DNA from: Lytechinus variegatus
Lineage: Eukaryota; Echinodermata; Echinoidea; Temnopleuroida; Toxopneustidae
Assembly: GCF_018143015.1 (NCBI RefSeq)
Contig: NC_054740.1
Coordinates: 40,744,180-40,808,179, forward strand
Length of the DNA: 64,000 nucleotides
Direction of reading: 5' to 3'
The first letter of the stretch is position 1, and each line of letters begins with the position of its first letter. A model generated the notes under the pieces. The model saw only the letters and a list, made by a program, of their open reading frames with translations. It was not told the origin of the DNA and did no database searches. Shown here piece after piece: positions 51,001 through 59,640 of this stretch. A program made the translations under genes and the position numbers.

Positions 51001-54000
51001 ATTCATGGGCCCATATTCTGACCTCTGTTTTAACTTAAACCATGGTCTACAGTGGCAGTTTAACTATGGGAAGCAACATGTGACATCAATCTCTCAAATT
51101 AGGTGATCAGTTTATCAAATTTTGCATTCAAATCATAAACAAATTTCTCAAAATAATGAATACATGAACATTAGTTTTCTTCTTTGTTTAACCACCAAAA
51201 GGATCCCAGTAAACACAAGAAGCAGTACAGTGTTAACAAGTATTTTACTCTCGTAACTTCCCATAACTTTTAGCCTTGACTTGGCCTCGGTTAAACTAGA
51301 CTGTAGAATACAGATCACGGGGTTTGATTTTTACGAATGATCAAACACAATAATGGATGCAATCAAACCTAGAAAACAGCCCAACAATCAATCGCTAGGC
51401 TTTATGTTACAGACCCCTGATGTAAGTCCCTTCATTAAGACAGGGTCTTGTACCTTCAACCCTGGACTCCGTAACATAAAGCTCTGTAATTGATCATAAG
51501 GCTGATATCTATGATTGATAATACACAATAATCAATGCAATCAATCATAGAAAACAGCCTAATGATCAATCACTAGGCTTTATTGCAACATGGCCCTGTA
51601 CTCACCCGTCATCTGAGCCACTACATAGTATACCATCTCTTAAAGGAGACCATCGTACATGGAATACCTTAGCTGTATGACCGGGGAAGGTTTTTAATGG
51701 TTGCTCGTTGGCCGTTGCTATGTAATATACTCTTACCTTGCCATCGCCGCACCCTGTGGCAAGCATGTCTCTGAATAGAAAAAAGAAAAATTATGTCCTT
51801 ATTGGTATCATCATCATCATTATCGTCACCATCGTCATCAACTCCATCATTTCCATCATCTTCATCATTTCCATCATCTTCATCATCACTGTAATCATAG
51901 TCATCACCACAATCATCATTGTCATTATCATCATTACCACCAACATTATCACCATACATCATAGTCATCACCGCCATCATCATCACCACCATCATCATCA
52001 TTACCATCATTATCCATGTCATCATCATCATTATCATCATTGCAATAATCGTCATACTTAATAGCATCAGCACAGGCATCATAATCATCATAGAAACCTC
52101 TAATTTTATCATCTGTCATCATGTGTTGTTTTTTTTAAAGTAAGCATTCCTATCTACAGTAAGAAACTCACTCAAACCCCCACTTCTACCTCTCTCTACA
52201 TTATCCCTAACTCGGTCCCCTCCCCCCCCACTTTCCTAATGCCCCTTTCTAATCTATTTGTATGTGAGTTTCCTAGGTGTGACTGTCGCTTAACCATCAT
52301 TCTTACTTGTTATTAGGACTCCAATCGCATCCAAACACAGCTGATGGATGCCTGTATCTCTGCAGCATTTTCCCATCAATCTCACGAACAATACTGTCAG
52401 TTAAACATATCATATCAAAATAAAGTAAAACTGCTTTATTGATCACTTTTATAGTAGACAAAGTGGATACACAATCAGCAGTGCACTGTTCAGTGTCGAA
52501 AATACAAAGCTGATTATTTGTTGACCGTCTTTTAATTTCCCCCTTTCGTAAGCGCAGCTTTATCGCGCAGTTTGACCCATCACAAGAAAGGTAGCAAATT
52601 CTGGTACCTGCCTGTGTAGGGCTTCCACCGCAAGAGCAAAATTAAACACATTTCAAAACTCAATCGTGCTCAATGTCGCATTTGCGATGCTGTAGGTCAT
52701 ACATGTAAAATCTTAGCTAATTGTGTTTGCAAATGTATCTTCTTTTTTTGCCTTTCAATTTTCCTCCCAATCGGATCTGGAAGACTTTTACTTTTATGAC
52801 CGGGAACGAGGAACATTGAAAACACCTTTTGTTTCTCCAATATCCATGTATTTTAATAGTATTTTCAATCATGATTTATGTTGCTATTTCAATTTGAAAA
52901 TTGACAATTAACAAACCTAATACACCAATGTGGTACTAATAGACCAACTACCTTTAGACCAAAGTGAACATAGACCAAATATTTTAGTCTAAACACTATT
53001 GGATGCGGCTTACCAGTAGTTATCAGCTCCACATGACGCAACTCTTCTTGAGTCTTTATGGCACCATGCTACAGAGTAGACACTAGTTCGTCCATGCTAT
53101 TAGAGAGGAAAAGATATGGTATGGAAACTACATTTACATGTAATGTCATGAATTGATATACTACAGTCGAGTGGTTTTGACTCTCGCCTTTCAAACCAAG
53201 GGACGTGGGTTCAAATCTTCCCAATGGCACATTTTCCTTCAGCAAGAAAATTATCCACACTGTGCTGCACTTGACCCAGGTGAGGTAAATGGGTACCCGG
53301 AAGGATTAATTCCTTGAATGCACTGAGTGCCGGTGATGGTAGCTCGAGCTAAAGCTGTCCTCAGGCAAAAAGCACTATATAAATCAAGCTATTATTTTTA
53401 TCATTATTATTAAATTACCATAATTAAAGTTATAATAACAAATGTACAATTTTCGTAACAAATTATTATTAGCCAATCAAATTGAATAATTTCAGTAGCA
53501 TTTTAATCATTGCAAATTTATGACAAGTTATATGAATGCTTCCCTAATCTAAATGTAGATCTACCACGATATAGTGGCTTGACATAGAGTTTAAATACTT
53601 TCTCATGAAACAATTCTTTGTTTTAAATGTCAAGTCAACCCCGAAAACAATGTTGATTTAAAACAACAGAGAAAAATCAAACAAGGATATCGCTGAAAAA
53701 TTCATCAAAATCGGACATAAAATAAGAAAATTATGACATGTTAAAGTTTTGCTTATTTTTCACAAAACAGTTCATGCTTAACCCAATAATATGCAAATGA
53801 GAGAATCGATGATGTTCCTCACTCATTATTTCTTTTGTTTGAATTATACAATATTTGAATTTTTACGGAATTGACAATAAGGACCAACTTGATCAAAACA
53901 TAAACTATTATAACAAGGGTAATTCAACATGTTCAGGGAAGAATTAATCTCTGTTTCACATAACAATGAGGAGAAAATTAGAATGTTTCATATTTCATAT

Positions 54001-56693
54001 TATACAAATAGCGAATAGGCACCATTGCACGAATAAGAATATTCGCTATTTGTGTTGTACAACGCCTCGGAATCTAGCAAAGATATGAAAAAAACAAGAG
54101 TTTTTCCCTCCAGTAATCTATGAAAAGGGAGCAAAAATATTGAAAGCGAAAAGCAAAATCCCAAAAGCCGGGCCCACAAGCGCACATGATCTTGGACAGC
54201 ATTGCGCATTTAGCCAGCGGGCTGTAACGCGCATTGTTACCTTATTCAATGAAATCGCATTGTGACGTCACCTCCTAAAGCCGTGCAATGGTACATTTTG
54301 GATGGTACGTCTTGTGTGCAACGGTACGAATGTGTGACATTCAGCCTCCCATTTGATCGCGTACAACAAGCTAAGTAGGCGTTGTACAAAATAAAATACC
54401 GAAGAAATAGTGAGTGGGTGACATCATCAGTCCCCTCATTTGCATACTTACCAGGATGTGGATATAACTGTTACCGGTATGTGAAATTAAGCAAAACACA
54501 AAAATGTCATAACTTTCTCATTCTACAACCGATTTTGATGAAATTTTCAGTATTATGCTAGTTGAATTTTTCTCTTTCTATTCAAATCAACTTTTTGTTG
54601 GGGTTAACTTGTCATTTACGTACTCACCTCAGTATATCTCTTGATTATTTTCCCCTTTGTGATGTCCCATATGAAAGCCCCATTCCTTGATGTGCCTGCC
54701 ATCAAACAGTTCAGGTCAGCTGCAGAAACAATAGTCACATTTTCAAGAAATCACATACAAATAAACACCAACTATTCAGTAGCAACTGCATTTCTAACAT
54801 TTGTACATATATCCTATCCAAAGAATGAACAATCCACTTAACAATTCAACAGAAAAATTAACATAATGAACAGTAATAAAAATAATAAAAAATATGAAAT
54901 CATACATGTATAAAAAAAAATATATACTGCAATTCATAGAGAGAGGGAGGTTATAAGGGTATTTTTTTTCAACTCAATTCAATTCATATATTTGACATCC
55001 TTAAAAAATATATACAAATACATGTACAAGATAATATAATACAACAACAAAAAAGTAAAAGAATTTAAATAACAATATAAGCAATAATAAGTATTAATGC
55101 ATCTACTTTGATATAGATGCCTGGACCAGGTGTTTTGTACGGTAATGCTCACCAGGTGCCCATGAGATGGAGTATATGATGCCTTCATTGCCTGGTGAGG
55201 AGTCTACAGCGGTCCAGGAATTGATGTTCCATACCTTCATGGTGCCATCAAATGATGCCGTCGCCAAGAGATCGGGGTTGTCAGGTTTGAATTTGCAGTC
55301 GAAGATTGTCTCTACATGACCCTTGGAAAGTATGAGATAAAGAGATGGAAGTAAATATGTAGTATCCACATTGCTAATACTACTTTCTTGTCAGTAAAAG
55401 CCCTGTCACATCGTTCCGAGCAAGCCTTGCGGGTAACTGTTCTCACAACCCGCAGGTCGCCAGCATTGACAAAGTCTTGTACGCATCTCTCACATAGTTG
55501 CCCAAAGAAGTGCACACAAGTCTGACTTGCATGCAGAAAATGCTCAAAACTTTGTTGCGGGTGAGTTGTGGGCAATCAGCCGCAAGGTTTGCACGGTATG
55601 ACGTGCCTCCACAATACCACATGCAAACACAGTGGGCAAAGCTGCAAAAAATTGAAAAAATTAGTCATTTGCAGCCATTTTCTAGACATTTTAAGAAAGC
55701 TTACCAACTCTCTGAGGAAATCCCATCGTCTTTTCCCCAAATCATAGAGCCCCACCCCACCATCATCAAATGTACACACAGCATGGCCGGGTGGAAGGGC
55801 GTACGGTGAATAAAGATCGTTCGTCCGTCGTGGAGCTACCGCTTGACTCGTCGATGATACATGGTTATTGCTATGAGCCGGTGAGGACGACGTGGAGGAT
55901 GATGATGAGTTGGTGGCCGACGACAGGGAATCGTAGTCGTCAGAGCCGGTGGGTGATGCGTTAAAGACGCATAGGGAATGGAAACCAGTGGTCTTTAGTT
56001 TGAGGCTAAGGATAGGTGTGGGCTTAGAGACATTCCAGAGACGAAGTACCCCTTGACGTGCATCTGGATAAGGACAACAAAAGCAAAATAAAACTGCAAA
56101 TTAAAAGTCAATATCAGGTTATGTACCACTTTTCATATAAATTTTGAAAATCTTGTGTAATAGTTAAGTTACTGAAATTGATAAATTGTTTGAATAAAAA
56201 AAAACCTCTCAAATAATCAGTCACAAGATGTCACTTACAAACTACATGACTATACTGAGCAATAATCAAACTTATTCAAGAAAACCTGCATTTTATCCTA
56301 TCTCTGCTCATGGCTTAAACAATATGAAAAAAAATATGTTGCCTCTTTTGGAAACAAATAAATATAGATTAGACTGGCTAAGAACATAAGTCAGTGAAAA
56401 ATCACTATTTCATGAAATACTGCCCATGATGACCCTTGACCTACCTCCTGATACAAACATGCCTGGAGCAGTAGGAACCCATGCCATGGTGCGGACGCTG
56501 GTGGCCGTACTTGGTAGAACAAACGTCACAATGACATTCAGGGAAACACTGTCTATCATCCGCATCTCACCCTGTTCATTGATGACGAGAAGGTAGTCCT
56601 CCGATAACGGATCCCATTCCAAGGCGACAACGGGATCGTCTTCGTCTTCATCCTCGGATTCGGGTTGGAGAACGTGCTTGGAACACTTCTTAC
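33475..56693 (-). CDS. WDR17: WD repeat-containing protein 17, C-terminal 1137 residues
   Basis: Twenty-two minus-strand exons (w1-w22): 56693-56445, 56063-55705, 55321-55153, 54719-54628, 53096-53014, 52393-52307, 51770-51606, 50035-49883, 48192-47993, 47235-47102, 45597-45472, 44946-44794, 43618-43554, 43025-42753, 42348-42249, 40265-40123, 39726-39615, 39098-38957, 37055-36953, 35796-35590, 34671-34491, 33594-33475. Phases agree at every junction and the total is exactly 1138 codons. Residues ~1-540 carry WD40 blades (RLWNV, KVWNI, FIWDI, RIWDY, RVWDT, RIWSL) forming beta-propellers; ~560-1137 is the helical tail, with ACCHLA, LIRGHELEL and RCELVILSCYVGALVAIRRG, ending PINPF as in vertebrate WDR17. 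About 200 N-terminal residues are missing, presumably off-window. Low-complexity loops sit in w2 (Ser-rich) and w14 (acidic). The w20 donor (GTAGGA, 35589) was chosen over GTAAGG at 35594 only to keep phase. The protein's function is not established. Confidence 0.95.
33919..34445 (-). pseudogene. Decayed tandem copies of WDR17 exon w21
   Basis: Between w22 and w21 lie three or four degenerate copies of part of exon w21 (34491-34671): 34321-34440, 34160-34278, 34092-34140 (short) and 33919-34035. They share TATCCTTTTGCCAGTCAG (the exon 3' end and donor) and GACCTGCTTCAAGGTCAAAG. The copy at 34160 keeps a GT donor, but a 1-bp insertion relative to the exon shifts the frame. They are therefore non-coding relics. 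Confidence 0.75.
35884..36050 (-). pseudogene. Decayed duplicate of WDR17 exon w20
   Basis: Lies upstream of exon w20 (35590-35796) in the gene's direction, and matches it over nearly its whole length: CTTCCCTGATAAGCCTCAAT and ACTAGAGCTCCAACGTAGCA are shared with one or no changes. The acceptor-side TTTCACTCAG survives and translation begins QHCELVIFSCYVGALV, but a 1-bp deletion then creates an in-frame TAG. Intronic relic rather than an alternative exon. Confidence 0.8.
36560..36912 (-). repeat. Dispersed repeat family D (inverted copy)
   Basis: Reverse-complement match to the unit at 11205-11660: ACACAGACAAGCACATGTGG, TGGGTGGTCATTTTATTGGA and AAATCATTACCACAGCTGGC. It ends about 40 bp from the exon-w19 donor. 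Smaller inverted copies are at 38356-38590 and 42365-42510. Confidence 0.65.
37256..37920. other. Atypical CG-containing stretch in WDR17 intron
   Basis: Compared with flanking DNA this stretch has many CG and GCAC motifs (TGCTTCGTGCACGCTACG near 37269, TTCGTGCATGACTGCGCAC near 37372) and a 30-codon ATG frame at 37557-37649 beginning MAPPLRGKRPRFF. GTTTAACTC near the left edge and GAGTTAATGC near the right are loosely inverted. Possibly a decayed transposon; no family recognised. Confidence 0.3.
38081..38360 (+). mobile_element. tRNA-derived SINE, full copy
   Basis: Starts GGCGTCGTGGTCTAGTGGTG with an A-box, then GGGTTCGATTCCAAG (B-box), then the family body (TTAGCAAGAAAATTACCCAC, CTGGTGAGGTAAATGGGTAC, GCGCTATACAAATCC) and an ATT-rich tail. 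It cannot fold as a complete tRNA because of the long 3' body. In intron w18/w19. Confidence 0.9.
40310..40690 (-). mobile_element. tRNA-derived SINE, second family
   Basis: On the minus strand it begins AGTTGGCTCAGTCGATAAAG (A-box-like), runs through a ~300-bp body, and ends at an (ATC)n tail seen as GATGATGATGATG at 40318. A truncated relative with the same tail lies at about 38625-38720. In intron w15/w16. Confidence 0.75.
40706..40936. mobile_element. MITE with AAGGCCCTGTCACAT inverted ends
   Basis: Perfect 15-bp terminal inverted repeats (AAGGCCCTGTCACAT / ATGTGACAGGGCCTT). Inside, CTTGCGGGTGAGTTG and CAACTCACCCGCAAG form a further inverted pair. A partial relative is at 55393-55609. 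Confidence 0.85.
40957..41208 (-). mobile_element. tRNA-derived SINE, first family
   Basis: Minus-strand head GGAGCATTGTGTGACCCAGT, B-box-like GTGGGTTCGAATACC and the CCCAGGTGAGGTAAGTGGG body segment place it in the same family as 38081-38360. The tail (GGATACATGTGC side) is diverged. Confidence 0.75.
41960..42240 (+). mobile_element. tRNA-derived SINE abutting WDR17 exon w15
   Basis: Begins GGGGCGTCGTGGTCTAGTGA, with B-box region GGGCTCAAATCCCAG and body CAACCCAGGTGAGGTGAATG, and ends in GGCGCTATATAAATGCC plus an ATT-rich tail. The tail stops about 8 bp from the w15 splice donor (42248 on the minus strand). Confidence 0.88.
43055..43190. mobile_element. Small MITE-like repeat
   Basis: GGTTTCATAAAGATTATTGT at the left and TGAACTTATGAAATCATT at the right are roughly inverted. 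The core GCACCTGATTGGCTGAG is shared with about 28240. Located about 30 bp from WDR17 exon w14. Confidence 0.45.
43689..43900 (-). mobile_element. tRNA-derived SINE, third family
   Basis: Minus strand reads CTCAGTTGGTAGAGCATCCG (A-box), then GTAGTTCAAGCCCTGG (B-box-like), then a body shared with 47320-47495 (ATGGGAGTTGCTGCTACC). In intron w12/w13. Confidence 0.8.
45055..45092. repeat. (TA)n microsatellite
   Basis: About 18 uninterrupted TA dinucleotides in WDR17 intron w11/w12. A shorter TA run is at about 57238-57258. Confidence 0.95.
45765..46150. repeat. Dispersed repeat family E, copy 1
   Basis: Closely matches 56736-57057: both contain CCAACCTCTGGGAATGAAAA, CACTGCTCTTGCAGATGAAA and GAAATAGAGACAT. 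Copy 1 sits in intron w10/w11, copy 2 upstream of w1. Neither has clear terminal repeats or a long frame. Confidence 0.75.
47320..47495 (-). mobile_element. tRNA-derived SINE, third family, well-preserved head
   Basis: On the minus strand GGTTGGCTCAGATGGTAGAG, a CTCACAA anticodon-loop-like stretch, then TCGGGGTTCAAGTCCCGGCT give near-complete tRNA-like internal promoter boxes. The body continues past the tRNA-like part as in 43689-43900, so this is a SINE rather than a tRNA gene. In intron w9/w10. Confidence 0.85.
49541..49812 (-). mobile_element. tRNA-derived SINE, first family
   Basis: Minus-strand head GGAGTGTTGTGGCCCATTGG, B-box-like TGTGGGTTCAAATCCCAG, body GTGAATTGGTACCCGG, then CCGGGGTAATAATAATAGCA. 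Its 3' side matches 8291-8360 (TTCTCCCAGCGGGCCCTG). It lies about 70 bp from exon w8. Confidence 0.85.
50752..51136. repeat. 193-bp tandem duplication of a small element
   Basis: Two adjacent units at 50752-50944 and 50945-51136 are about 90% or more alike, sharing AGTGACCTATAACCAATTAA, GGCGATCATTCATGGGCCC and TTAGGTGATCAGTTTATCAA. Internal TTAAACCATGG and complementary TTTAACTATGG-type motifs suggest that the unit is itself a small palindromic element. Intron w7/w8. Confidence 0.85.
51307..51598. mobile_element. Two adjacent family-3 MITEs
   Basis: 51307-51420 and 51461-51598 both carry GAAAACAGCC, CAATCA and CTAGGCTTTAT, the latter framed by CTGGACTCCGTAACATAAAG and GGCTTTATTGCAACATGGCC. 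Same family as 29247-29380. They end a few bases before the w7 donor at 51605. Confidence 0.65.
51800..52110. repeat. (ATC)n-rich microsatellite
   Basis: About 300 bp of interrupted TCA/ATC triplets in WDR17 intron w6/w7. Overlapping frames on both strands encode Ile/His or Asp/Met polymers only. Confidence 0.9.
53163..53400 (+). mobile_element. tRNA-derived SINE, 5'-truncated
   Basis: Retains GACTCTCGCCTTTCAAACCA, B-box GTGGGTTCAAATCTTCC, the CCCAGGTGAGGTAAATGGG body and CACTATATAAATC near the end, but lacks the GGCGTCGTGG head. Intron w4/w5. Confidence 0.8.
53628..54617. mobile_element. Family-2 MITE interrupted by a second insertion
   Basis: Left half 53628-53998 and right half about 54386-54617 match the halves of 12141-12696 (ATCGGACATAAAATAAGAAA mirrored by TTTTGATGAAATTTTCAG). 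Between them is about 385 bp absent from the other copies, starting ATACAAATAGCGAATAGG, with GTTGTACAACGCC and GGCGTTGTAC near its parts. The outer right end is 9 bp from the WDR17 w4 donor. Confidence 0.75.
54967..55110 (-). repeat. Possible LINE 3' tail
   Basis: CAACTCAATTCAATTCATAT is the complement of an (AATTG)n-type tail, followed by an A/T-rich untranslated-like stretch. A plus-strand tail, AAACCTGAATTGAATTGAA, ends near 63706. No reverse transcriptase frame remains. Confidence 0.3.
55393..55609. mobile_element. Partial relative of the GGCCCTGTCAC MITE
   Basis: AAAGCCCTGTCACATCGTTC at the left resembles the end of 40706-40936. GCAAGCCTTGCGGGTAACTG and CAGCCGCAAGGTTTGCACG form the inverted pair. 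The right terminus is lost. It fills most of intron w2/w3. Confidence 0.6.
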
Positions 56694-56735
56694 CTGAAAA
56701 TAGAATCAGGTAGGAATTGTGAGTAAAATGCAGAC

Positions 56736-57057
56736 CTACCAACCTCTGGGAATGAAAATTTGTGTTCTGTGATTAAAAAAGAACTGTATTTTACCCCCAA
56801 AAATGCATTTCATAATCAAATGTGTGGCGCACTCGGCTCATTGCGGTACTCAAGCTACATGTAACATGCACACTGCTCTTGCAGATGAAAAAAAAACATT
56901 GAAACATGTGTACATGTATATCTCACCCTGGTTTTGACAAAATGATTGAAAAAAAAAGAAGTTACATTGATCCAATGACCATATTTGTGAAAGTTTTATG
57001 AAATAGAGACATTTAGAGATGATTTTTCTCAATGAATTATGATTTTGTAAAAAAAAA
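56736..57057. repeat. Dispersed repeat family E, copy 2
   Basis: Same order of landmarks as 45765-46150: ACCAACCTCTGGGAATGAAA, GTGGCGCACTCGGCTC, TGCTCTTGCAGATGAAAAAA, TTTCTCAATGAATTA. The left end is about 40 bp from exon w1. Confidence 0.75.
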
Positions 57058-57709
57058 AATATATGCCTACATCCTTCGTAAGGGCGAAGTCTATGAATGA
57101 ATTTATTGCGTCATAATAGACATTTCGACGTATAGGCGAATGTAGAGGGCGTTTAGGTGAATTGTGAACTATGAAAAAAGACAAAAGAATTTGCCTTCCT
57201 GGCGGATCTAGTATATATGTACATGTACATGTATACTATAATATATATATATATATACAAATAAACAATCTTCAAGTAATTTGCAAAGAAACAGAAAATG
57301 TGTACTGTACATATGTCAATGCAATGCACTCTGGAACACATTTAATGAAATGTAGGTTCTATGTACACGTAATGTATATCTAATGTACATGAAAATGGGA
57401 CATCTGGAAATGTATACACAGCTGTGTACATTAAGGTATATTCTGAGACAACTGTCTATCATGTAATTGTATTGGTGGCTAAAAAATGTCATCATTTTGA
57501 GGAATGGGTAGAGCATGCTATATTCTGTGTCTGAAGTGAAATTCAGACATACAAGTACACGTACATGTTAGGTATTAACTCCCCCCCCCCCCTCACACAC
57601 ACACAAAAACTGCTTCCACATTTTGCAAGATCACTTTGAAGTTTGGTGAATGTACAATATGTAGGCCTACAACCTAACTCTGGGTTGAAAAAAAATTTAT
57701 CTAATAACT

Positions 57710-58290
57710 AGCACATCAATGATGTGGAGCTCATCCGGCATCTCGCAACACAATTTAACACAATTTTAATTTCAGCCCAGTTGACACTGTAGTGAATTAT
57801 ATTGGTGACATAAATTGAGGATATAGAATTGAAATTGATGAAGAAATGACATACAAGCATTTTTTGTGATGTATGAATAAATTTCATATGAATTAAGTAT
57901 TAATTATTATCTAGTCAAAGTTTCTTAACTCTATGTAGAACCTTGGTGAACCTAATGTAGCTCTCAGATAGAACAAAAATAACCAAAATAAATCAACAAA
58001 TAAAAAATTTTTGTGAGTTTTGAAAATATATGAATAAATAGCAGATTCAATGAATTTCAAAATTCTATGTTTAGATTTGGTATCACCACCTCGAGCTATC
58101 ATATAAAGCAAACAAAACTGAAATTGATCAACAAATGAAGAAGAAATTTTTTTTTGTGATATATGAATAAATTTTGCATAAATTAGAATACACAAAATTT
58201 CAAAAAATTTTGTACAAGTTTGGTGAACCTCATGCAGCTCTACCAGATGGAAGAAAAAAAAACAAAATCTGTCAACAAATTGAGAAAAAG
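57710..58290. repeat. Degenerate repeat preceding the 157-bp array
   Basis: Loose copies of TTGATCAACAAATGAAGAAG, TGTGATATATGAATAAATTT and GTTTGGTGAACCT(A/C)ATG recur at roughly 170-bp spacing. It may be the 5' part of the same mobile element as the array. Confidence 0.5.
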
Positions 58291-58291
58291 G

Positions 58292-59560
58292 TGTTAGGTG
58301 TCATAAGAGAGTTTTGCATGTAAACTTTAAAGTTGACCTGAAAATGACCTTTGACCTTATCATGTGACCTCCGACTGCAGCATAACATGCAGGTCCCCCA
58401 AGCCAATCCACCATCGAAGTTTGGTTGAAATAAAACTTACGGTTGCGGAGTTAGGGGTCATAAGAGAGTTTTGCATGTAAACTTTAACGTTGACCTGAAA
58501 ATGACCTTTGACCTTATCATGTGACCTCCGACTGCAGCATAACATGCAGGTCCCCCAAGACAATCCACCATCCAAGTTTGGTTGAAATACCACTTACGGT
58601 TGCGGAGTTAGGCGTCATAAGAGTCTTGCACGTAAACTTTAACGTTGACCTGAAAATGACCTTTGACCTTACCATGTGACCTCAGACTGCAGCATAACAT
58701 GCAGGTCCCCCAAGCCAATCCACCATCCAAGTTTGGTTGAAATACAACTTACGGTTGCGGAGTTAGGTGTCATAAGAGAGTCTTGCATGTAAACTTTAAC
58801 GTTGACCTGAAAATGACCTTTGACCTTACCATGTGACCTCCGACTGCAGCATAACATGCAGGTCCCCCAAGCCAATCGACCATCCAAGTTTGGTTGAAAT
58901 ACAACTTACGGTTGCGGAGTTAGGTGTCATAAGAGAGTCTTGCATGTAAACTTTAACGTTGACCTGAAAATGACCTTTTACCTTACCATGTGACCTCAGA
59001 CTGCAGCATAACATGCAGGTCCCCCAAGTCCATCTACCATCCAAGTTTGGTTGAAAAGTGACTTACGGTTGCGGAGTTAGGTGTCATAAGAGAGTCTTGC
59101 ATGTAAACTTTAACGTTGACCTGAAAATGACCTTTTACCTTACCATGTGACCTCAGACTGCAGCATAACATGCAGGTCCCCCAAGTCCATCTACCATCCA
59201 AGTTTGGTTGAAAAGTGACTTACGGTTGCGGAGTTAGGTGTCATAAGAGAGTCTTGCATGTAAACTTTAACGTTGACCTGAAAATGACCTTTGACCTTAC
59301 CATGTGACCTCAGACTGCAGCATAACATGCAGGTCCCCCAAGTCCATCTACCATCCAAGTTTGGTTGAAAAGTGACTTACGGTTGCGGAGTTAGGTGTCA
59401 TAAGAGAGTCTTGCATGTAAACTTTAACGTTGACCTGAAAATGACCTTTTACCTTACCATGTGACCTCAGACTGCAGCATAACATGCAGGTCCCCCAAGT
59501 CCATCTACCATTCAAGTTTGGTTGAAAAGCGACTTACGGTTGTGGAGTTATGTGTCATTA
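58292..59560. repeat. 157-bp tandem array, about eight units
   Basis: The string GCAGCATAACATGCAGG recurs at 58377, 58534, 58689, 58846, 59003, 59160, 59317 and 59474, so the period is 157 (one unit is 155). Units are highly similar; each contains TTGACCTGAAAATGACCTTT, and some read TTGACCTT where others read TTACCTT. Minus-strand frames of 72-77 codons are repeat shadows. Confidence 0.97.
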
Positions 59561-59640
59561 CAGGTTTGTGACGGACGGACGACATTTGGATCCCTAAGTC
59601 TCGCCTTCACCTCCGATGGGCGAGACAATAATATATCAAT
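59561..59640 (+). mobile_element. Terminal hairpin of the array-bearing element
   Basis: After the last unit comes GTGACGGACGGACGACATTT, then a hairpin GTCTCGCC (59598-59605) / GGCGAGAC (59619-59626), then AATAAT. A terminal hairpin after an internal tandem array is typical of Helitron-like non-autonomous elements; the class is inferred. Confidence 0.45.

Noticed and set aside
58292-59560. CRISPR-like array
   Set aside because: Regular 157-bp period with no unique spacers in a eukaryotic intron or flank; it is a minisatellite.
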